Source: Effusibacillus dendaii
Lineage (GTDB): Bacteria > Bacillota > Bacilli > Tumebacillales > Effusibacillaceae
Direction: 5' to 3'
Length of the DNA: 64,000 nt
NCBI RefSeq assembly: GCF_015097055.1
Contig: NZ_AP023366.1
Location: forward strand, 248,001-312,000
Notes under the pieces: generated by a model
Told to the model about the DNA's origin: nothing
Databases searched by the model: none
What the model saw: only the letters and a program-made list of their open reading frames with translations
Part shown: piece after piece, positions 30,134 through 39,883 of the stretch
Position numbering within the stretch: position 1 is the first letter of the stretch
Layout of the letters: the number at the start of each line of letters is the position of its first letter
Translations under genes and position numbers: made by a program

Positions 30134-30452
30134 TCAGATTCTCCAATTGTTGGGGATGGCGATGCGAGCGGGCGCTGTTGCAACGGGCGATGAAACCTGC
30201 CTGGCGAAAGTTCGCTCCGGCCAAGCGCTTGTAACTTTTTTGGCGAACGATGCGGGACATAATACACAGAAAAAGTACCGGGACAAATGTGCCACTTATC
30301 GTGTTCCGTTAATCGAGTCGTTTTCAAAAACGGAACTCGGCGTATCGCTTGGGAAAATCGAACGGGTCGTGGCGGTTGTGACACACAATGGGTTTGCAGA
30401 TCGGATTCTGCAGTTGTCAAAGGAACAAATCGGGGGTGAAAGATGTGAGTAA
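30126..30452 (+). CDS. ylxQ: L7Ae-family ribosomal protein YlxQ
   Basis: 108 residues with the L7Ae/L30e fold: [25 protein letters not shown] at the start (by parts), [14 protein letters not shown], and a C-terminal hydrophobic strand region. Members bind kink-turn RNAs. It overlaps both the gene before and infB after by 8 bases each, so expression is tightly coupled to IF2. Confidence 0.92.
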   Translation: MNNQILQLLGMAMRAGAVATGDETCLAKVRSGQALVTFLANDAGHNTQKKYRDKCATYRVPLIESFSKTELGVSLGKIERVVAVVTHNGFADRILQLSKEQIGGERCE

Positions 30453-32844
30453 GTTGCGCGTTTACGAATATGCGAAACAAATGAATATGTCAAGTAAAGA
30501 GATTATCACGATATTGAATCGGTTGAACATACAAGTCGCCAACCATATGAGCGTCATGGATTCGGAAATGGTGTCAGCCGTAGAGAACTTTATGGCCGAC
30601 CTGAAAAGTCGGGCCGCGCAGAATGAACAGTGGAAACAACCGGCGGAACCCGCCGCCGAACGTCCTGCTGCTCAAGAACGTACGCAGGGTAATACAGAGA
30701 ACCGTACATCTGCGAATCAGACGCCCCAGAATCAGACGAAAGACGGGAGCGGCCAACAGACGCAAAATCGGCCACAAGGACAAGTCCAGGGCCAGTTACA
30801 AGGACAGGGCAATCGTCCATCAGGCGGTGGTCAGCCGAAAGGGAATCGTCCCGGTCAATTACAGGCTGGTCAAAGACCGCTGCATGCGCAACAAGCCAGT
30901 GCCATCGTGGAAGACGTGTTGGATGACGAACGGACAGTCAACCGAGACAAGATTGTGAAGAAACCAAAACAAAATCCACAGGCTACGAAAGACAACCGGA
31001 GACCATTTAACAACCAGAACCAACGTAATCAAAAAGGCGGCAAAGGGAATCAACCGCGCCAGCAACAGTCCAATCTGCCTAAACAGCCGGAAGGACCGAA
31101 GAAGATCGAGATTGAAGGTGCCGTTACCGTCGGTGAATTGGCGAAATTGATCAAACGGGAACCGTCCGAAATTATCAAAAAGCTGCTGTTTCTTGGAATC
31201 ATGGCCACGATTAACCAGGAGATTGACACAGATGCAATCGAACTGGTTGCGTCAGATTTTGGCGTTGAGGTGGTAGTGAAAGAGCCGGTCGACGAAGAGG
31301 CGCTTGATATGCTGATTGAAGAGGCGGATCCGGCAAAACTGCAGGAACGGCCGCCGATTGTAACCATTATGGGACATGTCGACCACGGAAAGACCACCCT
31401 GCTGGACGCGATTCGGGAGACGAATGTGACCGCTCAGGAAGCGGGGGGGATTACGCAGCATATTGGGGCGTATCAAGTGGAGGTCAGCGGAAAGAAAATC
31501 ACTTTTCTGGATACGCCAGGTCATGAAGCGTTCACGACGATGCGGGCCCGTGGCGCACAGGTCACAGACATCACCGTCCTGGTTGTGGCGGCTGACGATG
31601 GGGTAATGCCGCAAACGGTGGAAGCGATCAACCATGCGAAAGCGGCAAACGTTCCCATTATTGTAGCGGTCAACAAAATGGATAAACCGGACGCAAATCC
31701 GGACCGTGTACGTCAGGAACTGAGTGAATATGGGCTGATTTCGGAGGAGTGGGGAGGCGATACGATTTTTGTGCCGCTTTCCGCAAAACAAAGAACAGGG
31801 TTGGATCAACTGCTGGAAATGATTTTGCTGGTTGCGGAGATGGCGGAACTGAAGGCGGATCCAACAGCAAGACCGCGCGGCACTGTGATTGAAGCGGAGT
31901 TGGACAAGGGACGCGGACCTGTAGCCACCGTACTGGTTCAGAACGGAACCATGAGAGTCGGTGACATTGTGGTTGCTGGTACGACATTCGGTCGCGTGCG
32001 GGCAATGGTGAATGATAAAGGCCGTCGTGTGAAAGAGGCAGGTCCTTCCTATCCGGTCGAGATTCTTGGTTTGAATGACGTGCCGAGTGCCGGCGATTTG
32101 TTTGTTGTGTATGATGATGAACGAAAGGCGAGAAGCTTGGCGGAAAAACGGATCGCAAAACACCGTCAGGAACAGCTTGGCGTTCAGAGCCGGGTTACAC
32201 TGGAGGATCTCTACAAACAGATTCAGGAAGGTGACGTCAAAGAACTGAACGTAATTATTAAAGCGGACGTGCAGGGTTCGGTCGAAGCATTGACGGGTTC
32301 ACTTGAAAAAATTGATATTGCGGGCGTTCGTGTGAAAGTCATTCACAAAGGCGTTGGCGCCATTACCGAATCGGATATTCTGTTGGCGAGCGCCTCCAAT
32401 GCGATCGTGATTGGATTTAATGTAAGGCCGGAACCGAATGCAGGGCGGGTCGCTGAATCGGAAAAAGTGGACGTTCGCCTCTACCGCGTGATTTACAATG
32501 TGATCGAAGAGCTGGAAGCGGCCATGAAAGGGATGCTGGATCCCGAATATAAAGAAGTTATCCAAGGCCGAGCGGAAATCAGACAGACGTTTAAAGTGTC
32601 GAAAGTGGGCACGATTGCCGGCTGCTATGTGACAGAGGGGAAAGTTACCCGCAACTCGGAAGTCCGCGTAATTCGCGACGGCATTGTCATTTATGAAGGC
32701 AAATTGGATACGTTAAAGCGGTTCAAGGACGATGCGCGTGAAGTGGCATCCGGGTATGAATGCGGTATAACACTGGAAAACTTTAACGATATCAAAGAGG
32801 GAGATATCATTGAAGCATTCGTTATGGAAGCTGTAAAAGTGTAA
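30445..32844 (+). CDS. infB: Translation initiation factor IF-2
   Basis: 799 residues from the GTG at 30445 behind [29 protein letters not shown] is the expected N-terminus. First IF2N domain (1-50), a long low-complexity linker rich in Gln, Asn, Gly and Pro (about 55-215), second IF2N domain ([13 protein letters not shown]), GTPase with [20 protein letters not shown] and NKMDKP, then domains II, III and C-terminal fMet-tRNA-binding domain IV. An upstream frame from 30388 lies inside ylxQ and is rejected. ylxP, often next in Bacilli, is not here. Confidence 0.97.
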   Translation: MSKLRVYEYAKQMNMSSKEIITILNRLNIQVANHMSVMDSEMVSAVENFMADLKSRAAQNEQWKQPAEPAAERPAAQERTQGNTENRTSANQTPQNQTKDGSGQQTQNRPQGQVQGQLQGQGNRPSGGGQPKGNRPGQLQAGQRPLHAQQASAIVEDVLDDERTVNRDKIVKKPKQNPQATKDNRRPFNNQNQRNQKGGKGNQPRQQQSNLPKQPEGPKKIEIEGAVTVGELAKLIKREPSEIIKKLLFLGIMATINQEIDTDAIELVASDFGVEVVVKEPVDEEALDMLIEEADPAKLQERPPIVTIMGHVDHGKTTLLDAIRETNVTAQEAGGITQHIGAYQVEVSGKKITFLDTPGHEAFTTMRARGAQVTDITVLVVAADDGVMPQTVEAINHAKAANVPIIVAVNKMDKPDANPDRVRQELSEYGLISEEWGGDTIFVPLSAKQRTGLDQLLEMILLVAEMAELKADPTARPRGTVIEAELDKGRGPVATVLVQNGTMRVGDIVVAGTTFGRVRAMVNDKGRRVKEAGPSYPVEILGLNDVPSAGDLFVVYDDERKARSLAEKRIAKHRQEQLGVQSRVTLEDLYKQIQEGDVKELNVIIKADVQGSVEALTGSLEKIDIAGVRVKVIHKGVGAITESDILLASASNAIVIGFNVRPEPNAGRVAESEKVDVRLYRVIYNVIEELEAAMKGMLDPEYKEVIQGRAEIRQTFKVSKVGTIAGCYVTEGKVTRNSEVRVIRDGIVIYEGKLDTLKRFKDDAREVASGYECGITLENFNDIKEGDIIEAFVMEAVKV

Positions 32845-32862
32845 TCGAATGATGGCATCCTG

Positions 32863-32905
32863 CCCGGTTTTGTCTGTTTCTGACAAATCCGGGTTTCGCC
32901 TTTTC
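32863..32905 (+). terminator. Hairpin with interrupted T tract after infB
   Basis: CCCGGTTTTGTC pairs with GACAAATCCGGG (11 of 12 pairs), loop TGTTTCT, followed by TTTCGCCTTTT. The T tract is interrupted, so read-through into rbfA is likely. Confidence 0.6.
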
Positions 32906-32927
32906 TAAAATCATGGGGGGAATCGAT

Positions 32928-33281
32928 ATGGCGAAAATTCGCGTCAGTCGTGTGGCTGAGCAGTTGAAAAAGGAAATCTCCGAAATTATTCGCCAAGAGG
33001 TCAAGGATCCGCGCGTCGGTTTTGTTACGGTCACCGATGTGGAAGTAAGCGGTGATTTACAGATTGCGAAAGTGTTTGTGTCCGTGCTAGGCAACCAGGA
33101 TCAAAAGGATGAGACGTTGAAAGCATTGAGAAAAGCGAGCGGCTTTATACGCAACGAAGTGGGGCAGCGCATCCGCTTGCGTCTGACGCCGGAAATATCC
33201 TTCGAAATTGACACATCGCTTGATTATAGTACAAAGATTCAAGAAACGTTGCGGGAGATCAATTCCGAAAGGACTGAATAA
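32928..33281 (+). CDS. rbfA: Ribosome-binding factor A
   Basis: 117 residues from the ATG at 32928 behind GGGGGGAA. KH-like fold: [22 protein letters not shown] (by parts), [20 protein letters not shown] and [18 protein letters not shown]. It matures 16S rRNA near helix 1. nrnA follows after two bases. Confidence 0.96.
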   Translation: MAKIRVSRVAEQLKKEISEIIRQEVKDPRVGFVTVTDVEVSGDLQIAKVFVSVLGNQDQKDETLKALRKASGFIRNEVGQRIRLRLTPEISFEIDTSLDYSTKIQETLREINSERTE

Positions 33282-33283
33282 AA

Positions 33284-34258
33284 ATGGAAAAAAATCGGAT
33301 GTTGCAGGAAGCAGCCGATTTTATCCGGCAAAATGACCGTTTTCTGTTGGTGACGCATGTGCAGCCGGATGGGGATGCATTCGGATCGACACTTGGCTTT
33401 GCCCATTTGCTGGAAGCGTTGGGCAAACAGGTTGTAATCGCAGCGGAAGAACCGGTGCCGGGAAAGTTTCAATTTCTGCCGGGCAGCAACAAGATCCAGA
33501 TCTGTTCATCCATCTCGGAAAAGTTTTCAACGGTCGTGGCACTTGACTGCGGTGATTTTCGCCGGTTGGGATCCTGTGCCGATTTGCTTTTGCCGGATGC
33601 GGCAGTTCTAAATATTGACCATCATAAAACGAACGATTTGTTTGGAAAGGCCAATTTGGTCGATTTGGATGCGGCTGCTACTTCGCAAATCGTTTATGAC
33701 CTGGCCGGATTTTTGCGTGTTTCGGTTGGTTTGCCGATGGCCATTTGCCTATATACCGGGATTATGACCGATACAGGTGGATTCCGATACAGCAACACGA
33801 CGGTGGCCGTACATCGGATTGTGGGAGATCTTCTGGAGATTGGGGTCGCCCCGTACGAGATTGCGGACCGTCTTCTGGAGACGCTGACCTGGGCGCAGGC
33901 GCAGTTGATTCGTGAAGCGCTGGGGACTTTGCAGCGTGACTCATCCGGTCAGGTGGCTTGGATAGCAGTGAAAAGAGATCTGCTTGATCGCCTTGGAGCT
34001 CGTGATGAGGACGTGGAGGGTCTTGTCAGTTATGCACGCAACATTCAGGGGGTCGAGGTGGGGATCCTGTTTCGGGAGAAAGAAGACGGATCTGTTAAAG
34101 TCAGTCTCCGTTCCAAATATCGGGTGGACGTTGGCCAAATTGCGCTTTTTTATGGGGGCGGAGGACATGCCCGGGCGGCCGGCTGTTCGCTGCATTCCAG
34201 CATTGAACAGGCGCAGACAGATGTTCTTGCGAAAGTAAGTGAGTGGCTGGCCACATGA
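33284..34258 (+). CDS. nrnA: DHH-family bifunctional oligoribonuclease/pAp phosphatase NrnA
   Basis: 324 residues. DHH domain with HVQPDGDAFGSTLG, VALDCGDFRRLG, and the defining NIDHHKTND; MTDTGGFRYSNTT; then DHHA1 domain ending in YGGGGHARAAGC. NrnA degrades nanoRNAs and pAp. In B. subtilis it sits elsewhere (next to dnaE) but in many other Firmicutes it lies between rbfA and truB as here. Overlaps truB by 4 bases. Confidence 0.95.
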   Translation: MEKNRMLQEAADFIRQNDRFLLVTHVQPDGDAFGSTLGFAHLLEALGKQVVIAAEEPVPGKFQFLPGSNKIQICSSISEKFSTVVALDCGDFRRLGSCADLLLPDAAVLNIDHHKTNDLFGKANLVDLDAAATSQIVYDLAGFLRVSVGLPMAICLYTGIMTDTGGFRYSNTTVAVHRIVGDLLEIGVAPYEIADRLLETLTWAQAQLIREALGTLQRDSSGQVAWIAVKRDLLDRLGARDEDVEGLVSYARNIQGVEVGILFREKEDGSVKVSLRSKYRVDVGQIALFYGGGGHARAAGCSLHSSIEQAQTDVLAKVSEWLAT

Positions 34259-35169
34259 ACGGAATTCTGGTCATCAACAAGCCGAAAGGAATGACGTCAC
34301 AGCAGGTGGTGGGTCGCTTGCGGCGGCTGCTTTGCATCAAAAAAATTGGCCATACAGGCACACTGGATCCTGATGTAGACGGGGTTTTGCCGATTTGTAT
34401 CGGACATGCCACCCGAATCGCCGAATACATGCTGGATCAAGACAAGGCCTACCGGGGAGAGCTTACCTTTGGATTTGCCACCGACACACAGGATGCATCC
34501 GGTCAGGTGATCGAATCGGTGGACTCGGTGTCTTTAACGGAAGAACAGATCCGTTCTGTGTTCAATCGCTTCCAAGGGGTAATCGAGCAAATCCCGCCCG
34601 CCTATTCCGCAGTGAAAGTGGATGGCAAACGTGCGTATGACCTGGCCCGGCAAGGAAAGCAGGTCGATCTTCCAGTCCGTCAAGTCACCATTTATTCTAT
34701 ACATATCGAAAGTATTACGCTAAATCTTCCCTATCCAAAAGTATGTTTTGAAGTAGAATGTTCAAAAGGGACCTACATACGAACGCTTTGTCATGATATA
34801 GGCAAAATGGCAGGGGTTCCCGCCCATATGTCTGCGCTTACCCGCATTCGGTCCGGGCCGTTTCGGATTGAATCGGCCCATACGCTGGAAACGATTGAAG
34901 AAGCGGTCCAGGCAGGGGAGATCGACAAATATCTGCTTTCTCCCACGGCGGCGATCTCCCATTTTCCGATTGTACGGATTACAGGGGAGCAGCTAAACCG
35001 GGTATGTAACGGCAGGCCGATGGCGATCCCTATGCAAAATCGACGCTGGCAGACGGGTGATCGAATCTGTCTGGAAACCGAGGACAACAGGCTTGTGGCC
35101 ATCTACCGGATCGAACGGACGAATCGGGATGTATGCAACATAAAGCCTGAGAAAGTGTTTAAGCAATAG
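34255..35169 (+). CDS. truB: tRNA pseudouridine-55 synthase TruB
   Basis: 304 residues from the ATG at 34255 (ATGA overlap with nrnA). Starts NGILVINKPKGMTS; the catalytic Asp38 is in GHTGTLDPDVDGVLP. The KVDGKRAYDLARQG and GTYIRTLCHDIG motifs and a C-terminal PUA-like domain are present. It makes psi55 in the T loop of tRNAs. Confidence 0.96.
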   Translation: MNGILVINKPKGMTSQQVVGRLRRLLCIKKIGHTGTLDPDVDGVLPICIGHATRIAEYMLDQDKAYRGELTFGFATDTQDASGQVIESVDSVSLTEEQIRSVFNRFQGVIEQIPPAYSAVKVDGKRAYDLARQGKQVDLPVRQVTIYSIHIESITLNLPYPKVCFEVECSKGTYIRTLCHDIGKMAGVPAHMSALTRIRSGPFRIESAHTLETIEEAVQAGEIDKYLLSPTAAISHFPIVRITGEQLNRVCNGRPMAIPMQNRRWQTGDRICLETEDNRLVAIYRIERTNRDVCNIKPEKVFKQ

Positions 35170-35180
35170 GAGGCACCGGG

Positions 35181-36131
35181 ATGAAAACAGTACGAATCGA
35201 TCATACCGCGAGCGAATGGCCTTTGGAACCGAGTGTGCTGGCGTTGGGAAATTTTGATGGCGTCCATAAGGGGCACCGTCAGATTATTGAGGATGCAAGA
35301 CAGCTGGCACTTGCCCGGGGCTTGAAACTTGCCGTGATGACATTCGACCCGCATCCCCGTCAGGTATTGGGAGCGGGAGCCAATTACGACCAACAGTTGA
35401 CCCCATTGCCTGTGAAACTGAAGATTTTTCAGGAATTAGAGGTAGACATCTGTTATGTGGTTCATTTTAATAAAGAGTTTTCCTGCGTATCGGCCCAATC
35501 GTTTGTGGACGAATATTTGCTGCGCTCTCAGGCGGAAGTTGTGGTGGCCGGTTTCGATTACCGGTTTGGCAAGGGCGGCAGCGCCGATGTCACACGTTTA
35601 AAAGCTTTGATGGAACGGGCGGGCCGGCAGGTGCATGTGGTGTCTGCCGTCAACCTCTACGGGGAAAAGGTTTCGTCATCTTTTATACGGGAAAAGCTGC
35701 TGCTGGGGGAAGTGAAGTTGGCGGCTGATTTGCTCGGAAAGTATTATGAAGTAACCGGGACCGTCGTGCACGGGGAAGCAAGAGGCCGATTGCTCGGGTT
35801 TCCGACTGCGAATGTGGAGCCTTCCTACAAATTTGTGCTGCCCCGTGCAGGCGTTTATCTGGTGCGGGTTCATTTGACCGACAGCCATCAGGTGTATGAC
35901 GCGGTCATGAATATCGGCATGAAACCTACTTTTCAGGACGATGAGAAAAAAATCAGCCTGGAGGCGCATCTGCTTGACTGGTCCGGGGATTTGTATAACC
36001 AGAACGTTAAAATTGAGTTTCTTGATTTTATCCGCTCAGAGAGAAAATTCTCTTCGGCTGAGGAACTTGTTCAACAGATCCGGTCCGATGTTCAAGAGGC
36101 CAAACGGCGATTGGTGCGTATGAAGTCATAG
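35181..36131 (+). CDS. ribF: Bifunctional riboflavin kinase/FMN adenylyltransferase
   Basis: 316 residues. N-terminal nucleotidyltransferase with ALGNFDGVHKGHRQII and MTFDPHPRQVL, and C-terminal riboflavin kinase with GRLLGFPTANV and VMNIGMKPTF. It makes FMN and FAD. RBS AGGAGG. No FMN riboswitch precedes it. A weak 6-bp hairpin (AACCGA / TCGGTT, 36177-36194) follows the gene. Confidence 0.97.
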   Translation: MKTVRIDHTASEWPLEPSVLALGNFDGVHKGHRQIIEDARQLALARGLKLAVMTFDPHPRQVLGAGANYDQQLTPLPVKLKIFQELEVDICYVVHFNKEFSCVSAQSFVDEYLLRSQAEVVVAGFDYRFGKGGSADVTRLKALMERAGRQVHVVSAVNLYGEKVSSSFIREKLLLGEVKLAADLLGKYYEVTGTVVHGEARGRLLGFPTANVEPSYKFVLPRAGVYLVRVHLTDSHQVYDAVMNIGMKPTFQDDEKKISLEAHLLDWSGDLYNQNVKIEFLDFIRSERKFSSAEELVQQIRSDVQEAKRRLVRMKS

Positions 36132-36192
36132 TCTGAAACGGTTATAGGACAACGGACAGGACGCATAAATTTAAACAACCGAGTGCTGTCGG

Positions 36193-36221
36193 TTTACTCG
36201 TCGACCAATCTATGCTATACT
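36193..36221 (+). promoter_or_regulatory. Promoter candidate for the small gene pair before rpsO
   Basis: TTTACT (36193-36198) and TATACT (36216-36221) with a 17-base spacer, in the gap after ribF. Confidence 0.55.
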
Positions 36222-36282
36222 TCATTCTGGTATGAACGGGCTTGATGCCGCAGCACATCATGGCTGTGAGGGGAAATGCGCC

Positions 36283-36519
36283 GTGAAATACCCATCCGTT
36301 GACTCACGTGATGCGAATCTGATTCAATTGTGCAGGGAAGTTGCCCGCATCTGTATCAGCGAAGAATTTCAGCGGTTAAATCGCGAAATGATTCGGCTGT
36401 ACAGAAAAAGCGGGATCACCGACCCTTACCTTGCGGCGTTTCAGGATGCGCTATTTTCGCTGTTTGTCGAGACCGATGCAGATTATCACGTGAAGGGTTC
36501 CGCTGAACCTTTTTCCTGA
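36283..36519 (+). CDS. Small helical protein of unknown function
   Basis: 78 residues from the GTG at 36283 (GAGGGGAA upstream); an in-frame ATG at 36232 has no ribosome site and would add 17 residues. Predicted all-helical: NLIQLCREVARICISEEF and REMIRLYRKSGITDPYLAAF. The second part loosely follows the helical hairpin spacing of Spo0E-type phosphatases (EMIxLYxKxGxTDP), but the diagnostic SQELD motif is absent, so I leave it unassigned. It ends one base before the next gene; the two look cotranscribed. Confidence 0.65.
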   Translation: MKYPSVDSRDANLIQLCREVARICISEEFQRLNREMIRLYRKSGITDPYLAAFQDALFSLFVETDADYHVKGSAEPFS

Positions 36520-36520
36520 T

Positions 36521-36742
36521 ATGAAGATCATTGTCACCATGCATGCGAAACAGAGGCTGTATGAGGAACGGCAACGAGGGATCCGGGTCGATGACATTGT
36601 CCGGGCTGCCAGCCAGATTCCCGGCCATGTTCCGGTAGCGACCCGATTCCGCAGTTTCTTGTCACAAAGCGGACGCACTTTTGATATCGTGGCAAAGGAC
36701 ATTGCTCAGGGCAGATTAGTGATCACTGTCATCGGCAAATGA
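36521..36742 (+). CDS. DUF4258-like small protein
   Basis: 73 residues. The N-terminus [19 protein letters not shown] and VDDIVRAA fits the pattern HAxxRxxERGIxxxDV of DUF4258 proteins; the rest ([20 protein letters not shown]) predicts beta strands. Such folds resemble small RNase toxins, but there is no obvious antitoxin apart from the preceding 78-residue gene, one base upstream. Function unknown; the domain call is tentative. Confidence 0.65.
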   Translation: MKIIVTMHAKQRLYEERQRGIRVDDIVRAASQIPGHVPVATRFRSFLSQSGRTFDIVAKDIAQGRLVITVIGK

Positions 36743-36815
36743 ACCTCAGCGTGGATTTCGGGTACCTCGCCGACATCTGGGCTGTGGGGATAATTTGAAA
36801 AAGGAGGTGTGCAGT

Positions 36816-37085
36816 ATGTCGTTATCTATGGAACAAAAACAGGAATTGATCTCTCAATTTAAAGTGCATGAAAGCGATACCGGTTCTCCGGAAGTTCAAA
36901 TTGCTATTTTGACAAACAAAATTAACTATTTGAACGATCATCTGCGCGTACACAAGAAAGATCACCATTCCCGCCGCGGTCTTCTGAAAATGGTCGGACA
37001 CCGCCGTAACCTGTTGAACTATCTTCGCAAGAAGGATGTCAACCGGTACCGGAATGTGGTTGAAAAATTGGGCCTGCGCAAATAA
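36816..37085 (+). CDS. rpsO: 30S ribosomal protein S15
   Basis: 89 residues from the ATG at 36816 behind AAAGGAGGTG; an in-frame start at 36795 overlaps this ribosome site. Family motifs: [35 protein letters not shown] and [13 protein letters not shown]15 binds the central domain of 16S rRNA. A terminator-like hairpin separates it from pnp, as in many bacteria. Confidence 0.98.
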   Translation: MSLSMEQKQELISQFKVHESDTGSPEVQIAILTNKINYLNDHLRVHKKDHHSRRGLLKMVGHRRNLLNYLRKKDVNRYRNVVEKLGLRK

Positions 37086-37092
37086 TCATCAG

Positions 37093-37122
37093 GAAGCGGG
37101 GACTTACCCGCTTCTTGTTTTT
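37093..37122 (+). terminator. Intrinsic terminator between rpsO and pnp
   Basis: Perfect 8-bp stem GAAGCGGG / CCCGCTTC, loop GACTTA, followed by TTGTTTTTT. pnp may depend on read-through or on a separate promoter in 37123-37200. Confidence 0.85.
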
Positions 37123-37223
37123 TGTTTGGGAAAGAAGGAAATACTGACCGTATGCCGAAGATAATAAGGTTGATACATATTTTTATTTTTCGTGCAGCGT
37201 TGAAGGGAGGATACTGGCCGATT

Positions 37224-39494
37224 ATGATCGAAGGCGACATACATCGTGTGTTTGAAACCGAATTGGCCGGACGGAAATTAAGTTTTGAAACGGGGAAATT
37301 TGCCAAACAGGCAAATGCCGGCGTTATGGTTCGTTATGGAGAAACGGCCGTTCTGGCTACTGTGACGGCTTCCAAGGAACCGAAAGATCTCGACTTTTTT
37401 CCGTTGACAGTCAATTATGAAGAACGTTTGTATGCGGTGGGCAAAATCCCGGGCGGCTTTATTAAACGGGAAGGTCGACCGAGCGAAAAAGCGATTTTGG
37501 CGAGCCGATTGATCGACCGCCCAATCCGCCCGCTATTTCCGGAAGGTTTTCGGAATGATGTGCAGATTGTGGATATTGTGATGTCGGTGGACCAGGATTG
37601 TGCACCGGAGATTGCCGCTATGCTGGGGACCTCAGTGGCGTTGATGATTTCTGATGTTCCGTTCGACGGTCCCATTGCGGGCGTCATTGTGGGGCGCATT
37701 GACGGGCAGTTTGTAATAAACCCGTCAGTGGCGCAGGAACCGTTAAGTGACATGCATCTGACGGTGGCAGGTACGAAAGATGCCATTGTGATGGTAGAAG
37801 CGGGCGCCAAGGAAGTGCCGGAAGACGTCATGCTGGAAGCTATCATGTTTGGCCACGAAGAAATCAAACGCCTGGTTGCTTTTCAAGAAGAGATTCAAAA
37901 GGCAGTCGGCAAACCAAAAATGGAAGTTGTATTACATACTGTTGACGAAGCGATCGATCGGCAGGTTCGTGAATTTGCCACTGAGAAACTCAAGGCGGCG
38001 ATTCGCATCCCAGAGAAGCAAGCCCGGCAAGACGCGATTGATGCGGTCAACCACGCTACGCTGGAGCGTTTTGAGGCTCTCAACCCGGAACAATTTGCGG
38101 AGCAGAAGGCAGACATAGAAGAAACGCTCTATAATATTGTCAAGGAAGAAGTTCGCAGAGCGATTATATTTGAAAAAATACGTCCGGACGGACGGGCCCT
38201 GGACGAAGTGCGGCCGATTACGAGCGAAGTGGGTGTACTGCCGCGGGCGCACGGTTCCGGTCTGTTTACGCGCGGGCAAACGCAGGCGCTTTCCGTTTGT
38301 ACACTCGGCGCGCTTGGCGATGTCCAGATTTTGGACGGGTTGGATTTGGAAGAGACGAAACGGTTCATGCACCATTACAATTTTCCTCCTTTCTCGGTGG
38401 GGGAAGCGCGCCCGCTGCGGCCGCCGGGGCGTCGGGAAATTGGTCACGGAGCGTTGGGTGAGCGTGCGCTGGAACCGATCATACCGTCTGAAGAAGAGTT
38501 TCCGTATACGATTCGTCTGGTATCCGAGGTGCTTGAATCGAACGGCTCCACTTCGCAAGCCAGCATCTGCGGTTCTTGTCTGGCGATGATGGACGCTGGA
38601 GTACCGATCAAGGCGCCAGTTGCCGGTGTGGCGATGGGCCTTGTGGCAGAAGGGGAAGGATATGCGGTACTGACCGATATCCAAGGCATGGAAGACCACC
38701 TGGGCGATATGGACTTTAAAGTTGCCGGTACGGAAAAAGGCGTAACGGCCTTGCAGATGGATATCAAAATCAAAGGGTTGAATCGCCAGATTTTAAAAGA
38801 GGCATTGGAACAGGCGCATCGTGGACGAATGCACATTCTTGGCAAAATGATGGAAGCGATCTCCAAGCCTCGTGCAGAACTGTCCAAATACGCGCCGCGT
38901 ATTATCACCATGCGGATTCATCCAGATAAAATCCGGGAAGTGATTGGGCCTGGCGGTCGTGTGATCAATAAAATCATCGAAGAAACAGGCGTTAAAATTG
39001 ACATTGAACAGGATGGCCGCGTGTTTATTGCTACCTCAGATTTTGAGGCAGGCGAAAAGGCACGTCTTATAATCGAGGGCATCGTAAAAGAAGTGGAAGT
39101 CGGTGAAATCTACAATGGCCGCGTAACCCGCGTCGAAAAATACGGCGCATTTGTAGAGGTGCTGCCCGGTAAAGAAGGACTTGTCCATATTTCCCACCTG
39201 GCGGAAGAACGGGTCGAGAAAACGGAAGATATAGTCAAAGTCGGAGACGAGATTCCGGTCAAAGTGACAGAGATCGATCCGCAAGGCCGTATCAATTTGT
39301 CCCGCCGCGCCGCATTGCGCCAATTGCGTGGAGAACCGCCAGAAGATCCTGCATCCCCCCGTCGGGAAAGGGATAACCGTGATCGGGACAACCGCCCGCC
39401 GCGTGGCGACAGGGACAATCATCCACCGCGCAGTGATCGGGACCGACCACGCGGGGATCGGGAAAACTCCCCTACCGAACAACCAAAAAGTTGA
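37224..39494 (+). CDS. pnp: Polyribonucleotide nucleotidyltransferase (PNPase)
   Basis: 756 residues from the ATG at 37224; GGGAGG lies 13 bases upstream, a rather long spacing, and an ATT at 37221 is a less likely alternative. Two RNase PH cores (first with [22 protein letters not shown] by parts, second with [14 protein letters not shown]), KH domain ([15 protein letters not shown]) and S1 domain ([20 protein letters not shown]). The C-terminal 50 residues are Arg/Asp/Pro/Asn-rich with repeated RDN/RGD-type units, probably disordered and RNA-binding. It degrades RNA by phosphorolysis. Confidence 0.97.
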   Translation: MIEGDIHRVFETELAGRKLSFETGKFAKQANAGVMVRYGETAVLATVTASKEPKDLDFFPLTVNYEERLYAVGKIPGGFIKREGRPSEKAILASRLIDRPIRPLFPEGFRNDVQIVDIVMSVDQDCAPEIAAMLGTSVALMISDVPFDGPIAGVIVGRIDGQFVINPSVAQEPLSDMHLTVAGTKDAIVMVEAGAKEVPEDVMLEAIMFGHEEIKRLVAFQEEIQKAVGKPKMEVVLHTVDEAIDRQVREFATEKLKAAIRIPEKQARQDAIDAVNHATLERFEALNPEQFAEQKADIEETLYNIVKEEVRRAIIFEKIRPDGRALDEVRPITSEVGVLPRAHGSGLFTRGQTQALSVCTLGALGDVQILDGLDLEETKRFMHHYNFPPFSVGEARPLRPPGRREIGHGALGERALEPIIPSEEEFPYTIRLVSEVLESNGSTSQASICGSCLAMMDAGVPIKAPVAGVAMGLVAEGEGYAVLTDIQGMEDHLGDMDFKVAGTEKGVTALQMDIKIKGLNRQILKEALEQAHRGRMHILGKMMEAISKPRAELSKYAPRIITMRIHPDKIREVIGPGGRVINKIIEETGVKIDIEQDGRVFIATSDFEAGEKARLIIEGIVKEVEVGEIYNGRVTRVEKYGAFVEVLPGKEGLVHISHLAEERVEKTEDIVKVGDEIPVKVTEIDPQGRINLSRRAALRQLRGEPPEDPASPRRERDNRDRDNRPPRGDRDNHPPRSDRDRPRGDRENSPTEQPKS

Positions 39495-39499
39495 TTGAA

Positions 39500-39525
39500 A
39501 AGAGTCTGAGATGACTCTTTTTTTT
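39500..39525 (+). terminator. Intrinsic terminator after pnp
   Basis: Stem AAGAGTC / GACTCTT with loop TGAGAT and at least six T. It separates pnp from the palindrome that follows. Confidence 0.9.
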
Positions 39526-39533
39526 GTGTATAA

Positions 39534-39777
39534 ACAGTCCTCCTTTCCGAAAAGCCTTGCGCTTGGGAGACAGGGTTGCCGTCTGCACGGCACATGCATA
39601 AGAGGCTCTCTTGCCGTGTGACCGAAACCGGACCCGGAACGAGGTATCACATACGCCGTGAATCACTTGTTTCGAAACGGTCCGTTTTCGATCTAAACGG
39701 TACGAGAGCCATGCATGCGAGCCGTTCGATGGCAACCCTGTCTCCTTCGCGGCTAGCTTTTACGCAGGCAGGACTGT
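39534..39777. repeat. 244-bp imperfect palindrome filling the pnp-deacetylase gap
   Basis: Position 39534 pairs with 39777 around a centre near 39655.5. The arms are about 115 bp and roughly 70 percent complementary, with a perfect 15-bp block GGAGACAGGGTTGCC (39566-39580) / GGCAACCCTGTCTCC (39731-39745), matched ends ACAGTCC / GGACTGT, and other blocks such as GGCTCTC / GAGAGCC and GGACC / GGTCC. The unpaired centre is about 10 bases. It holds no believable gene; ORFs of 74-103 codons on both strands come from the symmetry. No target duplication or transposase is visible. The remaining gap to 39883 holds only the T-rich leader of the next gene. Confidence 0.85.
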
Positions 39778-39883
39778 CTTGCAGGTTGAGAGAACGCGGA
39801 TGTTTCTTACTAACGCCTGTACGGCCGCCGACTTTTTTCTTCTTTTTTGCGCAAACTAACGAAAACTGCAAAGGAGCATCATC

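Noticed and set aside
31252-32163. 303-codon open frame on the - strand
   Set aside because: Shadow of infB; no motif or ribosome site.
36283-36519. Spo0E-family phosphatase
   Set aside because: Spacing is suggestive but the SQELD motif is missing, so I did not assign it.
37932-38699. 255-codon open frame on the - strand
   Set aside because: Shadow of pnp.
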